This document shows, in pieces, positions 8,351 through 17,430 of a stretch of DNA of 64,000 nucleotides. The stretch covers positions 1 through 64,000 of the forward strand of contig NZ_CADCXY010000006.1 of the NCBI RefSeq assembly GCF_902806985.1, written 5' to 3'. The position numbers were made by a program, and so were the translations under genes. A model generated the notes under the pieces. That model was not told the origin of the DNA. It ran no database searches and saw only the letters and a program-made list of their open reading frames with translations. The DNA is from Pseudidiomarina piscicola. GTDB taxonomy: Bacteria > Pseudomonadota > Gammaproteobacteria > Enterobacterales > Alteromonadaceae. Each line of letters begins with the position of its first letter. Within the stretch, counting starts at the first letter, position 1.

Positions 8351-8689
8351 ATGAATCAATCTAAAAAGGGCTACAGAGTGCGTTCGTGGCTATTCAGTTT
8401 TGTCGCAAGCGTTATAGGGCTTTTGACTGGTGTGTGGATGGGGGTGGGTATGGCTCCTAATTCACTATTAGCGAGTGAAGGTGGCTTTCTAAAGGTGTTA
8501 AGAATTGTTGACAATAGCTTGGCGGAGGATGACATTCCGGAAGCGAAAAGGCGTCTCGAGTTATTCTACTTGAGTAATCGCGATGGTCAGCTTGACGACC
8601 TTTATCAAAATGAGTTTTTTCTTAATGAACCGCAGAAGAAAGAGTGGGACTTTGTGCTAGAGAAGCGCGTAAAGGAGATTGAAGAATGA
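8351..8689 (+). CDS. Small single-helix membrane protein, unknown function (first of a pair)
   Basis: 112 residues. A basic N-terminus (MNQSKKGYRVRS) is followed by one hydrophobic helix (WLFSFVASVIGLLTGVWMGVG), then a polar helical tail with SLAEDDIPEAKRRLELFYL and an acidic/basic C-terminus. The ATG at 8351 has an AGGAGA ribosome binding site. The stop overlaps the next start as ATGA, so the two genes are translationally coupled. A perfect 6-bp hairpin (ATGGCC...GGCCAT, 8312-8329) lies about 20 bases upstream. Family not recognised. Confidence 0.75.
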   Translation: MNQSKKGYRVRSWLFSFVASVIGLLTGVWMGVGMAPNSLLASEGGFLKVLRIVDNSLAEDDIPEAKRRLELFYLSNRDGQLDDLYQNEFFLNEPQKKEWDFVLEKRVKEIEE

Positions 8690-8991
8690 AAATTTGGGGA
8701 CCCCTGTTATCCTTTATTCTATTCTGCGTTATCGGCCTAGCCTTAGGGTTTCAAATGTCGCGTCTATCAATATTACAGATGGAGCTGCGTAGATACGTCA
8801 TCGCCGTCGAAATTCAGCAACGGTTACAAAGTAATGAAATTGCCTCCGCGCGCTCGTTGTTGCAGCGCACTTTAACCGATGGATACGAAATCGTTGAAGC
8901 CTTGGCAGAAACCGATCCGGATATATACGAATATTATCGCGAGCCACAGCCGCGGTCAGAACGCATTGACGATAACAAAGTTAAAGAATAA
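8686..8991 (+). CDS. Small single-helix membrane protein, unknown function (second of a pair)
   Basis: 101 residues. One N-terminal hydrophobic segment (LLSFILFCVIGLALGFQM) is followed by a helical polar tail (EIQQRLQSNEIASARSLLQR) and a Pro/acidic end. Its start overlaps the stop of the preceding gene by four bases (ATGA). The layout and several positions resemble the preceding protein: Trp near the N-terminus, SF, VIGL-x-x-G, and a tail motif of the form N/D-x-I-x-x-A-R/K-x-x-L. The two may therefore be paralogues acting together in the membrane, which is inference. No family is recognised. Confidence 0.75.
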   Translation: MKIWGPLLSFILFCVIGLALGFQMSRLSILQMELRRYVIAVEIQQRLQSNEIASARSLLQRTLTDGYEIVEALAETDPDIYEYYREPQPRSERIDDNKVKE

Positions 8992-9048
8992 AAAAGATGC
9001 TGAGCTGCCAGCCAATTGCCGTCGTTTGTATCAGGGGAAGAGGTCACC

Positions 9049-10050
9049 TCACTCTTTCTTTAGCGCCAGTTCAATCAGCAGCGGGAAGTGGTCGGAGCCG
9101 AATTTGGGCAGGCGGCGCATTTTTACCAGCATGAAGTGTTCGCTGTGGAACAGGTGATCGAGTGGCCAGCGCAGGAAGGGCAGTTTCGCGTGAAAGGTGT
9201 TGAAGAACCCTCGGCCCATGCGAGGGTCGAGCAATTGACTGACGCGTAGGAACTCGCGAGTTGTCGGAGACCATGCAACATCGTTTAAGTCGCCTGTCAC
9301 CACGACCGGGCCGGACTCTTTTGCGGCCCGCTTGGCAACGATCAGCAGCTCACGATCGCGAGGCTTTGATTTTTTGTTTTCGGTGGGGCTGGGCGGCGCC
9401 GGATGCACGCAGTGTAATTTAATAACTCGTCCACCAGGCATTTGTATATCAACGTGTATCGACGGGACGTTGTCTTCAACAATAGTTTCGACGGAGTAAT
9501 TCTCTAATGGCCATACCGAGTAAAGCATCATGCCGTACAAGTTATTTTGAGGTACACGTACCACATGGGGTAAGTCGTCCTCGATATCTGTCAGTTGTTC
9601 TTCCCACCAATCATCCGTCTCGACGGCCACGATAATATCCGGGCGTTCGCGATTGATCATTCGTACCAGATCTACTGCATTACGGTTTGGTTCGAGCACG
9701 TTTACGGTGAGTATTCTCAAATGTTCGGCGATAGTGTCTTCGTCGCGTTTGCGCTTGTAGCGGCGAACATAGCGTGATGCTAAGGGTGTATATGGGAAAA
9801 CCCACCATAAATGCCATGCGCAACAGGCTAATAAGACCGTAACTATGAGCCAGGTACTCCAATGTTGAGCAGGTAGCCATTGAGCACAAGCGAGTAGCAG
9901 CAATAAGGCGGCGCTAGTCAATTGTAAGCGTGGAAAGTCCCATAACCGAATGAGCCAGTGCGTACGGGCCGATAACGGCAGTAACGAAACAAGCGCGAGC
10001 AATCCGGTGAAGCTAGCAATGATACTGAGCGCGAGAAAAGAATTGTCCAT
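9049..10050 (-). CDS. Endonuclease/exonuclease/phosphatase-fold membrane protein, YafD-like
   Basis: 333 residues. The N-terminal ~90 residues contain three hydrophobic helices separated by short loops. A basic linker (RYVRRYKRKRDED) precedes an EEP-fold catalytic domain: LRILTVNVLEPN at its start, PDIIVAVETDDWW (metal-binding Glu), VVVTGDLNDVAWSP (Asp-x-Asn), PLDHLF and the closing FGSDHFPLL (catalytic His). This arrangement is that of the YafD group of Mg-dependent phosphatase/nuclease-fold proteins, whose substrate is unknown. It is transcribed away from ubiD; the starts are about 120 bases apart. Confidence 0.85.
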   Translation of the reverse strand: MDNSFLALSIIASFTGLLALVSLLPLSARTHWLIRLWDFPRLQLTSAALLLLLACAQWLPAQHWSTWLIVTVLLACCAWHLWWVFPYTPLASRYVRRYKRKRDEDTIAEHLRILTVNVLEPNRNAVDLVRMINRERPDIIVAVETDDWWEEQLTDIEDDLPHVVRVPQNNLYGMMLYSVWPLENYSVETIVEDNVPSIHVDIQMPGGRVIKLHCVHPAPPSPTENKKSKPRDRELLIVAKRAAKESGPVVVTGDLNDVAWSPTTREFLRVSQLLDPRMGRGFFNTFHAKLPFLRWPLDHLFHSEHFMLVKMRRLPKFGSDHFPLLIELALKKE

Positions 10051-10108
10051 CGGGTTGTGGTATCCCTAGATGCCGATAATAGGGTTAGCCTAGCTGAATT
10101 TGAAAGCG

Positions 10109-10137
10109 CTGAAAACCAGAATAAAAAACGGTACACT
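10109..10137 (+). promoter_or_regulatory. Candidate sigma-70 promoter for ubiD-fre
   Basis: CTGAAA at 10109-10114 and TACACT at 10132-10137 are separated by 17 bases, ending 33 bases before the ubiD GTG. Both boxes are partial matches to TTGACA and TATAAT, so this is a modest prediction. Confidence 0.35.
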
Positions 10138-10170
10138 AAGCCGACGATTTAAGGTGCGGGGAAGCCAACA

Positions 10171-11655
10171 GTGAAGTATCAAGATTTGCGTGATTTTATA
10201 GCTATGCTGGAAGCTCGCGGCGAGCTAAAACGAATACAGTTACAGGTCGACCCTTATTTGGAAATGACCGAAATCTCGGACCGCACATTAAAGGCGGGCG
10301 GGCCTGCGCTGTTGTTTGAAAATGTGAAAGGCCACAGCGTTCCGGTACTGGCGAACTTATTTGGCACACCCGAACGCGTTGCTTTAGGTATGGGGCAGGA
10401 ATCTGTCGAGGCATTACGTGATGTCGGCAAGTTATTGGCATTTCTGAAAGAGCCTGAGCCACCTAAAGGGTTTCGCGATGCGTTGAATTTGCTGCCGATG
10501 TACAAGAAAGTGCTCAGTATGTCGCCCAAACAGCTGAAGAAGGCGCCTTGTCAGGAGGTTGTACAAAGTGGCGACGACGTTGATTTAACCAAGCTTCCCA
10601 TTCAGCACTGTTGGCCAGGAGATGTGGCTCCACTCATCACCTGGGGGCTTACCGTCACAAAAGGTCCTCACAAAGAACGACAAAACTTAGGTATTTACCG
10701 GCAACAACTGTTAGGAAAAAACAAAGTGATCATGCGCTGGTTGTCACATCGCGGCGGCGCGTTGGACTTTCAGGAATGGCAACGGCAGCATCCGGGCGAG
10801 CGGTTTCCCGTTGCGGTAGCCCTTGGCGCTGATCCAGCGACGATTCTAGGTGCGGTGACGCCCGTACCCGACAGTTTGTCAGAGTATGCGTTTGCGGGCC
10901 TATTGCGTGATGGCAAAACTGAAGTGACGAAGTGTCTGAGTAATGACTTACAGGTACCGGCGCACGCTGAAATGATTCTCGAAGGTTATTTAGAGCCTGG
11001 CGAGATGGCTCCGGAAGGTCCTTATGGTGACCACACGGGGTACTACAATGAAGTAGATGAGTTTCCAGTATTTACGGTGACCCACATCACTCATCGCCGC
11101 GACCCGATTTACCATAGTACCTATACAGGTCGTCCACCCGATGAGCCAGCGGTACTTGGGGTGGCGTTGAACGAGGTGTTTGTGCCTTTGTTACAAAAGC
11201 AATTTCCAGAAATTGTCGATTTTTATTTGCCGCCAGAAGGCTGTTCGTATCGGGTCGCTGTAGTGACCATGAAGAAACAATATGCTGGCCACGCAAAACG
11301 GGTGATGATGGGGGTGTGGTCGTTTTTGCGTCAATTTATGTATACCAAGTTTGTGATTGTCTGTGATGATGATGTGAATGCCCGTAATTGGCATGATGTG
11401 ATTTGGGCAATGACCACACGTATGGACCCGGCACGCGACACCGTATTGGTGGAAAACACCCCGATAGATTACCTCGACTTTGCGTCACCGGTATCTGGGC
11501 TCGGTTCAAAAATGGGGATGGACGCCACGAACAAATGGCCAGGTGAAACCGATCGTGAGTGGGGAGTGCCCATTGTGATGGACGAAGAGGTGAAACAACG
11601 GGTTGATGACATTTGGGATGATCTAGGAATTCTGCAACAGGATACGCAAGCGTAA
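10171..11655 (+). CDS. ubiD: UbiD, 4-hydroxy-3-polyprenylbenzoate decarboxylase
   Basis: 494 residues, close to the ~497 of E. coli UbiD. It removes the carboxyl group from the polyprenylated hydroxybenzoate ring in ubiquinone synthesis, using prenylated FMN made by UbiX. Typical UbiD segments are [20 protein letters not shown] at the start, [32 protein letters not shown] and the terminal [14 protein letters not shown]. The start is GTG at 10171. The gene is followed by fre with a one-base overlap, the same arrangement as in E. coli. Confidence 0.97.
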   Translation: MKYQDLRDFIAMLEARGELKRIQLQVDPYLEMTEISDRTLKAGGPALLFENVKGHSVPVLANLFGTPERVALGMGQESVEALRDVGKLLAFLKEPEPPKGFRDALNLLPMYKKVLSMSPKQLKKAPCQEVVQSGDDVDLTKLPIQHCWPGDVAPLITWGLTVTKGPHKERQNLGIYRQQLLGKNKVIMRWLSHRGGALDFQEWQRQHPGERFPVAVALGADPATILGAVTPVPDSLSEYAFAGLLRDGKTEVTKCLSNDLQVPAHAEMILEGYLEPGEMAPEGPYGDHTGYYNEVDEFPVFTVTHITHRRDPIYHSTYTGRPPDEPAVLGVALNEVFVPLLQKQFPEIVDFYLPPEGCSYRVAVVTMKKQYAGHAKRVMMGVWSFLRQFMYTKFVIVCDDDVNARNWHDVIWAMTTRMDPARDTVLVENTPIDYLDFASPVSGLGSKMGMDATNKWPGETDREWGVPIVMDEEVKQRVDDIWDDLGILQQDTQA

Positions 11656-12353
11656 TGAAAAAAATGCAAGTTGAAGTCACAACATTGACGACCCTAGCGA
11701 ACAATGTTTACCGGGTTATACTGACGTTACCAGAAGCGATCAGCTTTAGTGCTGGTCAGTATTTGCAAGTAGTCATGGGTGAGCGTGATAAGCGTCCGTT
11801 CTCGATTGCTTCGTGCCCTTCAAATACGAATACACTTGAATTGCATATCGGTGCCGCGCCAGATAACCCTTATGCGATGGAAGTGCTCGAGCAGATGCGT
11901 GAGCAAGGTAAGGCGACGATCGAAGTTCCGCTGGGGCAGGCAGACTACCGCGCCGACAGCGAACGCCCGATGATTCTTATCGCTGGCGGTACGGGCTTTT
12001 CGTATACTTGGTCTATTTTACAGGCCCACTTGCGTGCCGCTAGTACGCGGCCGGTGACATTGTACTGGGGTGGCCGTGGCGCGGCCGATCTTTACTATGA
12101 TGAAAAGCTACGGGAACTTAGCGAACAACATAGCCACTTTCACTACCGGCCGGTAATTGAACATGCCGATGAAAGCTGGCACGGAGCCATTGGCCTAGTG
12201 CATCACGCCGTGTTGGAAGAGCAAAGTGATCTGAATGAAGCCGATGTTTACGTTGCGGGGCGTTTTGAGATGGTCAGGGTCATCCGCGATGACTTTCATG
12301 CCCAAGGGCTACCGCTCGAGCAACTTTATGGCGACGCGCTAGCCTTCATTTAA
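11655..12353 (+). CDS. fre: NAD(P)H-flavin reductase Fre
   Basis: 232 residues, the usual size of Fre/FadI-type flavin reductases, which reduce free riboflavin, FMN or FAD with NAD(P)H. The flavin-binding motif RPFSIAS is at about residues 47-53 and the nucleotide-binding loop AGGTGFSYTWSIL at about 109-121. The C-terminus GDALAFI matches the family. The ATG shares its first base with the ubiD stop, so the two genes form one transcription unit. Reduced FMN from Fre can support prenyl-FMN formation by UbiX, which would explain the linkage. Confidence 0.95.
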   Translation: MKKMQVEVTTLTTLANNVYRVILTLPEAISFSAGQYLQVVMGERDKRPFSIASCPSNTNTLELHIGAAPDNPYAMEVLEQMREQGKATIEVPLGQADYRADSERPMILIAGGTGFSYTWSILQAHLRAASTRPVTLYWGGRGAADLYYDEKLRELSEQHSHFHYRPVIEHADESWHGAIGLVHHAVLEEQSDLNEADVYVAGRFEMVRVIRDDFHAQGLPLEQLYGDALAFI

Positions 12354-12359
12354 AGGCAC

Positions 12360-12368
12360 TGCTATACT
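12360..12368 (+). promoter_or_regulatory. Extended -10 promoter ahead of the TPP riboswitch
   Basis: TGCTATACT at 12360-12368 is an extended -10 element (TGN followed by TATACT). It lies between the fre stop and the riboswitch, so transcription would begin around 12375, just before the aptamer. No good -35 box is seen 17 bases upstream, as is common for extended -10 promoters. Confidence 0.45.
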
Positions 12369-12379
12369 TCGCCGCGCAA

Positions 12380-12480
12380 TACCAAGGGGTGCCGCTGTAC
12401 GTTCGCGTACAGGCAGGCTGAGATGCATATCGCAAACCCTTTGCACCTGATCCGGTTAATACTGGCGTAGGGATGGTAGC
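12380..12480 (+). promoter_or_regulatory. TPP (thi-box) riboswitch
   Basis: A classical thi-box aptamer. It contains ACCAAGGGGTGCC at 12381-12393, a variable P3 hairpin (GCTGTACGTTCGCGTACAGGC), GCTGAGATG at 12417-12425, and ACCCTTTGCACCTGATCCGG followed by TTAATACTGGCGTAGGGATGGT ending near 12478. The ends ACCA and TGGT close helix P1. TPP binding should shut off the following thiamine uptake operon. About 70 bases separate the aptamer from the ATG. They contain a small ATCC...GGAT hairpin but no clear U-tract terminator, so control is probably at translation, which is inference. Confidence 0.96.
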
Positions 12481-12551
12481 TAACACTCTTAGTCCATTTT
12501 AAATCCCACCCGACCGGATTGTTTCTGAACCAGAAGTTGAGGAAATAATCC

Positions 12552-14654
12552 ATGTTCCGTAAGTCTTACTTAGTTTTGGCGCTACTTGCGTCGAGCTCTA
12601 CCCTGGCACAAGTTGAACCTGAAAAAGCTGTAGAGCGTATTACGATTCAGGGCGAGTTTCGCCGTGTGACTGTGCAAGAAGCACCCACCAGTGTGACTGC
12701 TTTGGTGGCAGAGCGCCTCAGTCAACGCAATGCCTTACATCTTGAAAGTGCACTGAATGCCTTAGCCAACGTTAATTTTTCTGGCGGCAGTTCGCGCGCG
12801 CGTTTTATCCAGATCCGTGGTGTCGGCGAACGCAGTCAGTTTGTTGATCCGATTCAGCCGTCGGTTGGCTTGCTAGTTGACGGTATTAATTACAGTGGTT
12901 TAGCGCAGGCGGCTCAACTGTTTGATATTAGCCAAGTTGAAGTGTATCGCGGGCCTCAGAGTGGGCGCTTCGGTGCCGATGCGATGGCCGGTATGGTGGT
13001 CATGGAAAGTACCCAGCCGAGCCTTGAAACGAAAGGGGTATGGCAACTGGGCGTTGGCAACTACGATGCCATGAGCGGTGGTTTTGCCGTGGGTGGTTCG
13101 TTAGCCCAGCTCGGGCGTGCGCGCTTGAGTGTGTTTCAGCAACGCGACGACGGTTTTACTGAAAACCTTTATCTTGATCGTGATGACACTAACCGCCGCT
13201 CGGAGCGCTCGGTGCGCTTTAACCTTGTCAGTGAACTTAGTTCAAACTGGCAGCTTCGCACCACGTTGCACGACTTGCACCAAGACAACGGCTATGACGT
13301 CTTCTCGTTGGACCATAATCGTCAGACGTTGTCTGATCAGCCGGGAGAGGATGATCTAGAGACCTCGGCCGCACGCTGGGCTTTGAGCTATGGTGGTGCC
13401 GCTGTTGATTTTGAGTTGGCCTATAGTTATCTCTCCGCCGATAGTGTTTATAGCTATGACGAAGACTGGAGTTATGTGGGTATCGCCCCAGGCTGGGAGT
13501 ACAGTTCGTTTGATGCTTACCGTCGTGACCGCACCGATCATACGCTAGACGCTCGTTGGGTAAGCGCCCAACCGGTCACAATGTTGGCCGGTGAAGCCGA
13601 CTGGGTGCTGGGTATTTACCACTATCAACGCGAAGAGCAATTGGTACGAGATTTCTTTAACTGGGATCTGTATCAGCAAGACCAATTTAATAGTACCTAT
13701 GATAGTCGTCACCTTGCTGCCTACGGTGAACTGACACAGAACTTTAGCCCACGCTGGCGCTTAACTGCTGGAGCGCGGGTGGAGCGTTATCGAAACCCAT
13801 ATCAGGATAGTAATGCCGTGCAGGAACGGCCCGAAGATACCATGTGGGGCGGTCGCTTGAGTCTGAGCTACCTGCCACAAGTGGATCATCTTTGGTATGC
13901 GACATTGGCACGGGGTTATAAGGCCGGAGGCGTCAATGGTGAAGCTCTTGGCAAAGTACAAGACACCGAACTTAGCGAGTTACGCGACTACCTAATGGCA
14001 CGTTCAACCTTTGCGCCAGAACTGTTGACTAGCTTAGAACTCGGCCATAAGCGTGTCAGTGCCGATGGTCATTTGAGCCTGCAAGTCGCACTGTTTGCGC
14101 ATCAGCGTGATGATGTGCAACTTAAAGGGTGGGTGAATCGTGACCAAAGCTTCGTCGGATTTTTACAAAATGCGGCCGAGGGTAATGCCTATGGTGCTGA
14201 ATTTGAACTGAATTATCGGGCAACAGAGCGGCTACAGCTATTTACTTCATTAGGGTTGTTGGATACCGAGGTCGAAGGTTTTATAACTGAAGACGGTGTT
14301 GACATGAGTGGTCGTGAACAAGCACATGCGCCCAACTATCAGGTGAATGCAGGGCTAAGTTATGCTTGGACGCCTAAACTTAGAAGCGTGCTCGAGGTTG
14401 ATGCGAAAGACGGTTTCTACTATTCCGATTCACATATGAGTCGTGCTGATAACATGGCGTTGTTGCATGCCAGCGTTGCGTGGCAGAGTGAGTCATGGCG
14501 ACTAACCCTATGGGCGCGGAACTTAACCGATGAGACCTATGGTATTCGAGGCTTCTACTTTGGTAATGACCCACGTAACGAGTACACCCCCGAGACCTAC
14601 GAACAATTCGGCGAGCCGCGTCGTGTTGGGGTCACTTTTGAGTCTCGTTTTTAG
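12552..14654 (+). CDS. TonB-dependent outer-membrane receptor, predicted thiamine uptake
   Basis: 700 residues with a signal peptide (MFRKSYLVLALLASSSTLAQ) and a short TonB-box-like start (VERITIQGEFR). The plug domain contains RFIQIRGVGERSQF, VGLLVDGINYSG and VEVYRGPQSGRFGADAMAGM. A long beta-barrel ends in Phe (VTFESRF) for outer-membrane assembly. It is the first gene behind the TPP riboswitch and is followed by a PnuT-like permease and a kinase. It therefore very likely imports thiamine or a thiamine derivative across the outer membrane, powered by TonB. The substrate assignment rests on regulation and neighbours, not on the receptor sequence. Confidence 0.9.
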   Translation: MFRKSYLVLALLASSSTLAQVEPEKAVERITIQGEFRRVTVQEAPTSVTALVAERLSQRNALHLESALNALANVNFSGGSSRARFIQIRGVGERSQFVDPIQPSVGLLVDGINYSGLAQAAQLFDISQVEVYRGPQSGRFGADAMAGMVVMESTQPSLETKGVWQLGVGNYDAMSGGFAVGGSLAQLGRARLSVFQQRDDGFTENLYLDRDDTNRRSERSVRFNLVSELSSNWQLRTTLHDLHQDNGYDVFSLDHNRQTLSDQPGEDDLETSAARWALSYGGAAVDFELAYSYLSADSVYSYDEDWSYVGIAPGWEYSSFDAYRRDRTDHTLDARWVSAQPVTMLAGEADWVLGIYHYQREEQLVRDFFNWDLYQQDQFNSTYDSRHLAAYGELTQNFSPRWRLTAGARVERYRNPYQDSNAVQERPEDTMWGGRLSLSYLPQVDHLWYATLARGYKAGGVNGEALGKVQDTELSELRDYLMARSTFAPELLTSLELGHKRVSADGHLSLQVALFAHQRDDVQLKGWVNRDQSFVGFLQNAAEGNAYGAEFELNYRATERLQLFTSLGLLDTEVEGFITEDGVDMSGREQAHAPNYQVNAGLSYAWTPKLRSVLEVDAKDGFYYSDSHMSRADNMALLHASVAWQSESWRLTLWARNLTDETYGIRGFYFGNDPRNEYTPETYEQFGEPRRVGVTFESRF

Positions 14655-14678
14655 GTCAGCAACAATAAAGGATGCGCG

Positions 14679-15302
14679 GTGATGATGACTTGGTCGGAGC
14701 TATGGCAACAACTTAATGCAACCTCATGGCTAGAATGGACGGCTGTGGGGCTGGCCATTGTGTATCTGGTACTCGCCGCGCATCAGTCGCTTTGGTGCTG
14801 GCTCGCCGCCGGTATCAGTTGCGTTATCTATACCCATTTAATGTTTGATGCAAAGTTGTACATGGAGTCGGTGCTGCAACTCATTTATGTGGTGTTAGCT
14901 GGCTATGGCTGGTGGCAGTGGCGTTATGGTAAGGGGCAAGAAGAAGCCACAGAAGTCACCGCCTATGCAGCATGGTGGCATGTGAAATGGATTGCGCTAT
15001 TAGCCGTCATTGCACTTATTATCGTTTTACTATTGCAACGCTACACCAATGCCGAGGCGGTCTGGTTAGATGCCTATACCACCGTCTACTCGCTGTTTGC
15101 CACTTGGTTATTAACGCGCAAGCAATTCGCGAACTGGTGGTATTGGTTGGCGATTGATGCCATTTATGTTTACCTCTATAGCAGTAAGGGGTTTGTGATC
15201 ACAGGTGCACTTTATTTCGTTTACCTTATACTAGTTGTTTACGCGATGAAGCAGTGGCACACAGCAAAGGCAGATCGGGAATTATGCGAGAACAGTGGTT
15301 AG
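14679..15302 (+). CDS. pnuT: PnuC-family permease, predicted thiamine transporter PnuT
   Basis: 207 residues, mostly hydrophobic, with about seven membrane helices. The family hallmark of Trp/Tyr/Gln residues is visible in QLIYVVLAGYGWWQW, and further helices include WWYWLAIDAIYVYLY. PnuC-type proteins allow facilitated diffusion of a vitamin across the inner membrane, with trapping by a kinase. Members in thiamine operons (PnuT) carry thiamine. The start is GTG 14679 or ATG 14682 behind AAAGGA. It lies 24 bases after the receptor and overlaps the kinase gene, consistent with one riboswitch-controlled operon. Confidence 0.9.
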   Translation: MMMTWSELWQQLNATSWLEWTAVGLAIVYLVLAAHQSLWCWLAAGISCVIYTHLMFDAKLYMESVLQLIYVVLAGYGWWQWRYGKGQEEATEVTAYAAWWHVKWIALLAVIALIIVLLLQRYTNAEAVWLDAYTTVYSLFATWLLTRKQFANWWYWLAIDAIYVYLYSSKGFVITGALYFVYLILVVYAMKQWHTAKADRELCENSG

Positions 15303-16066
15303 AGAGCTTACCGATACGTGGGGTCATCAAAGCTGAGCCGCTACTGCGCGGCGTGGCGAATAATGTTTATAAAATAACCACCACTAAAGCTCACTATATA
15401 CTTAAAGAATTTCGATTTAATCACCCCTACGGGCTCGATCGTGAACAAGAAATTCGAGTTCAAGAACAGTTGGCCCATTACCAACTAGCCCCCGAAATAA
15501 TCCATTACGATGCCGAGCAAGGTATTGTCTTACAGAGCTTTCTTCCTGATCCCGACCTTGCCAGTGCCGACTTGCCTATGGCAACCAAGTTGCGGGAATT
15601 GGCAGACACCTCGGCGCATATTCATCGGCTCTCGGTCGATGTCTCAGTTTGGTCGCTGCGTCAGCGGCTGCAGCGTTATTGTCAGCAGTTGGGCGAGTTT
15701 GATAAACAGCGTGCAACACATTTCACCAAGCGTTTAGCGGGCTTTCGCAAGTTGCTTGATAGTTTTGCCGCGCGGCCAGTGTTTTGCCATAACGACTTAG
15801 CCATGCATCACATCTTTATATCACCCACGCCACGGGTAATTGATTGGGAATATGCTGGGCTAGGGGAGCGCTATTTTGACCTCGCCAGCACTATGGCCGC
15901 GAACCAGCTTGAGCTGCCACAGCGTAATGCGTTTCTAAACGCCTACGAAGCCGAAGCGGGTTTTATGGTGCAACGCCAAACCTTAGACCATTGGTCTGAA
16001 TTGGTTGCTGTGGTGAACCAACTCTGGTACGAGTTACATCATTATTTACAACGAATTACCGACTAA
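15284..16066 (+). CDS. Aminoglycoside-phosphotransferase-fold kinase, predicted thiamine kinase
   Basis: About 260 residues from ATG 15284, preceded by CGGGA; an in-frame GTG at 15254 is an alternative. It overlaps the end of pnuT by 19 bases. The fold is that of APH/choline kinases: an N-lobe with YILKEFRF (ATP-binding Lys), a catalytic loop FCHNDLAMHHIF and a metal-binding segment VIDWEYAG. It would phosphorylate imported thiamine and trap it in the cell, as ThiK does. The catalytic loop reads H-N-D-x4-H, with His176 where the Mg-binding Asn of the usual H-x-D-x4-N pattern is expected. His169, Asp171 and Asp187 are all present. Context makes thiamine the likely substrate. Confidence 0.82.
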   Translation: MREQWLESLPIRGVIKAEPLLRGVANNVYKITTTKAHYILKEFRFNHPYGLDREQEIRVQEQLAHYQLAPEIIHYDAEQGIVLQSFLPDPDLASADLPMATKLRELADTSAHIHRLSVDVSVWSLRQRLQRYCQQLGEFDKQRATHFTKRLAGFRKLLDSFAARPVFCHNDLAMHHIFISPTPRVIDWEYAGLGERYFDLASTMAANQLELPQRNAFLNAYEAEAGFMVQRQTLDHWSELVAVVNQLWYELHHYLQRITD

Positions 16067-16075
16067 GGAGCGAAC

Positions 16076-17422
16076 ATGAGTCAAGACTCTTCCGGGCGAG
16101 ACTTAACCGATCGTATTTATGGTTATTTGGCTGAAGATGAAGACGCGCGCGTTTGTAAAGACATACCTGATTCGGCGTGTAATGACCAGCCGTTGGCTTT
16201 TGTCGCTCACCTAGTGGCTCTTAGTATGACGAAGCTCGGTGACTCTTTGGTAAGCGCACGATTGGTGCTGCCGTGGATACTGACCTCGCTAGGTGCGCCG
16301 TCTGCTTTTGTGAGTGCTTTAGTGCCGCTGCGAGAATCCTTAGCCTTATTGCCGCAACTGGTGATTGCGCAACAGCTGCGAGAAACTCCTATTCGAAAGT
16401 GGTTTTGGGTATTTGGCAGTATCGGTCAAGGGCTTGCCCTAGTCGGCATGTTGTTCAGTGTGTTGACGTTGCGCGAAAGCGCATTAGGTTGGGCCATCGT
16501 TATTTTGTTGACGATATTCAGTATTGCCCGTGGTGTTTGCTCTGTGTCGATTAAAGATGTGCAAGGTAAAACCATATCGAAAACCCGTCGTGGCCGACTG
16601 TCAGGTATAGCTGCGTCGGTTGCCGGGCTATTGTCGGTGTTAACAGCGCTAGTGGTGTTGTTCGCACCCACCCTACTCAGCGGCGGCCTTGAACAAGGGA
16701 ATATACTCATTTTCAGTGGTTTACTAGGTACTGCTGCGATCTTATGGTTTGCGGCCGCAGTAACCTACGCTCAAGTTCCTGAAGTGGCGGGTGCAACGGA
16801 AGGCGGGGGGAATGCGATAATTGAGGCCTTGCGCTCAATGCGGTTGCTCTGGCAAGACAAACAATTTGGCAGCTTTGTGCTGACGCGGGCCTTATTGGTG
16901 TCGTCGGCGTTTGCCATTCCTTACATTGTGGTGATGATTCAGCGGAGCGGTGAAGGCGGCTTAACCAGTTTAGGTGGATTGATGTTGGCCAGTGGTATCG
17001 CCGGAATGTTGGCGGGGCGCTTTTGGGGCAAGTGGTCAGACTCAGCTAGCCATCATGTTATGGCGGCGGCGGCCTTTATTGCGGTGGGTGTGATGGCGGC
17101 TGCGCTCATGCTTTATACGTTGGCGCCAGACTGGCTAGCCTCTCAGTGGCTGGCGGGTTTATTGATTTTTATTGCGGCTGTTGCGCATCATGGTGCTCGA
17201 GTGGGGCGTAAAACCTACCTCATTGACATGGCGACACAAGATAACCGAGGGCAGCTTACGGCCGTATCGAATACGGTTATTGGCGGTATTCTTCTGTTAG
17301 GTATTTTACTTGGTGTGCTTGACAGCTTTGCAGGTGTCGAGGCAGTGATGGTAATGCTGATTGTACTCGGCTGTATTGCGGGTGTTCGAGCGATGACATT
17401 ACCGAACGTTCAACAAGACTAA
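16076..17422 (+). CDS. MFS-type permease at the end of the thiamine operon
   Basis: 448 residues. A soluble acidic N-terminus of ~45 residues (DRIYGYLAEDEDARVCKD) is followed by about twelve hydrophobic helices, with major-facilitator features such as RESLALLPQLVIAQQLRETPIRKWF between early helices and AGRFWGKWSDSASHH in the second half. It follows the kinase by 9 bases with its own AAGGAGC ribosome binding site and precedes a terminator. Its position makes it a candidate carrier for thiamine, a precursor, or an export product. The substrate cannot be read from the sequence. Confidence 0.85.
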   Translation: MSQDSSGRDLTDRIYGYLAEDEDARVCKDIPDSACNDQPLAFVAHLVALSMTKLGDSLVSARLVLPWILTSLGAPSAFVSALVPLRESLALLPQLVIAQQLRETPIRKWFWVFGSIGQGLALVGMLFSVLTLRESALGWAIVILLTIFSIARGVCSVSIKDVQGKTISKTRRGRLSGIAASVAGLLSVLTALVVLFAPTLLSGGLEQGNILIFSGLLGTAAILWFAAAVTYAQVPEVAGATEGGGNAIIEALRSMRLLWQDKQFGSFVLTRALLVSSAFAIPYIVVMIQRSGEGGLTSLGGLMLASGIAGMLAGRFWGKWSDSASHHVMAAAAFIAVGVMAAALMLYTLAPDWLASQWLAGLLIFIAAVAHHGARVGRKTYLIDMATQDNRGQLTAVSNTVIGGILLLGILLGVLDSFAGVEAVMVMLIVLGCIAGVRAMTLPNVQQD

Positions 17423-17430
17423 CAGGCATA

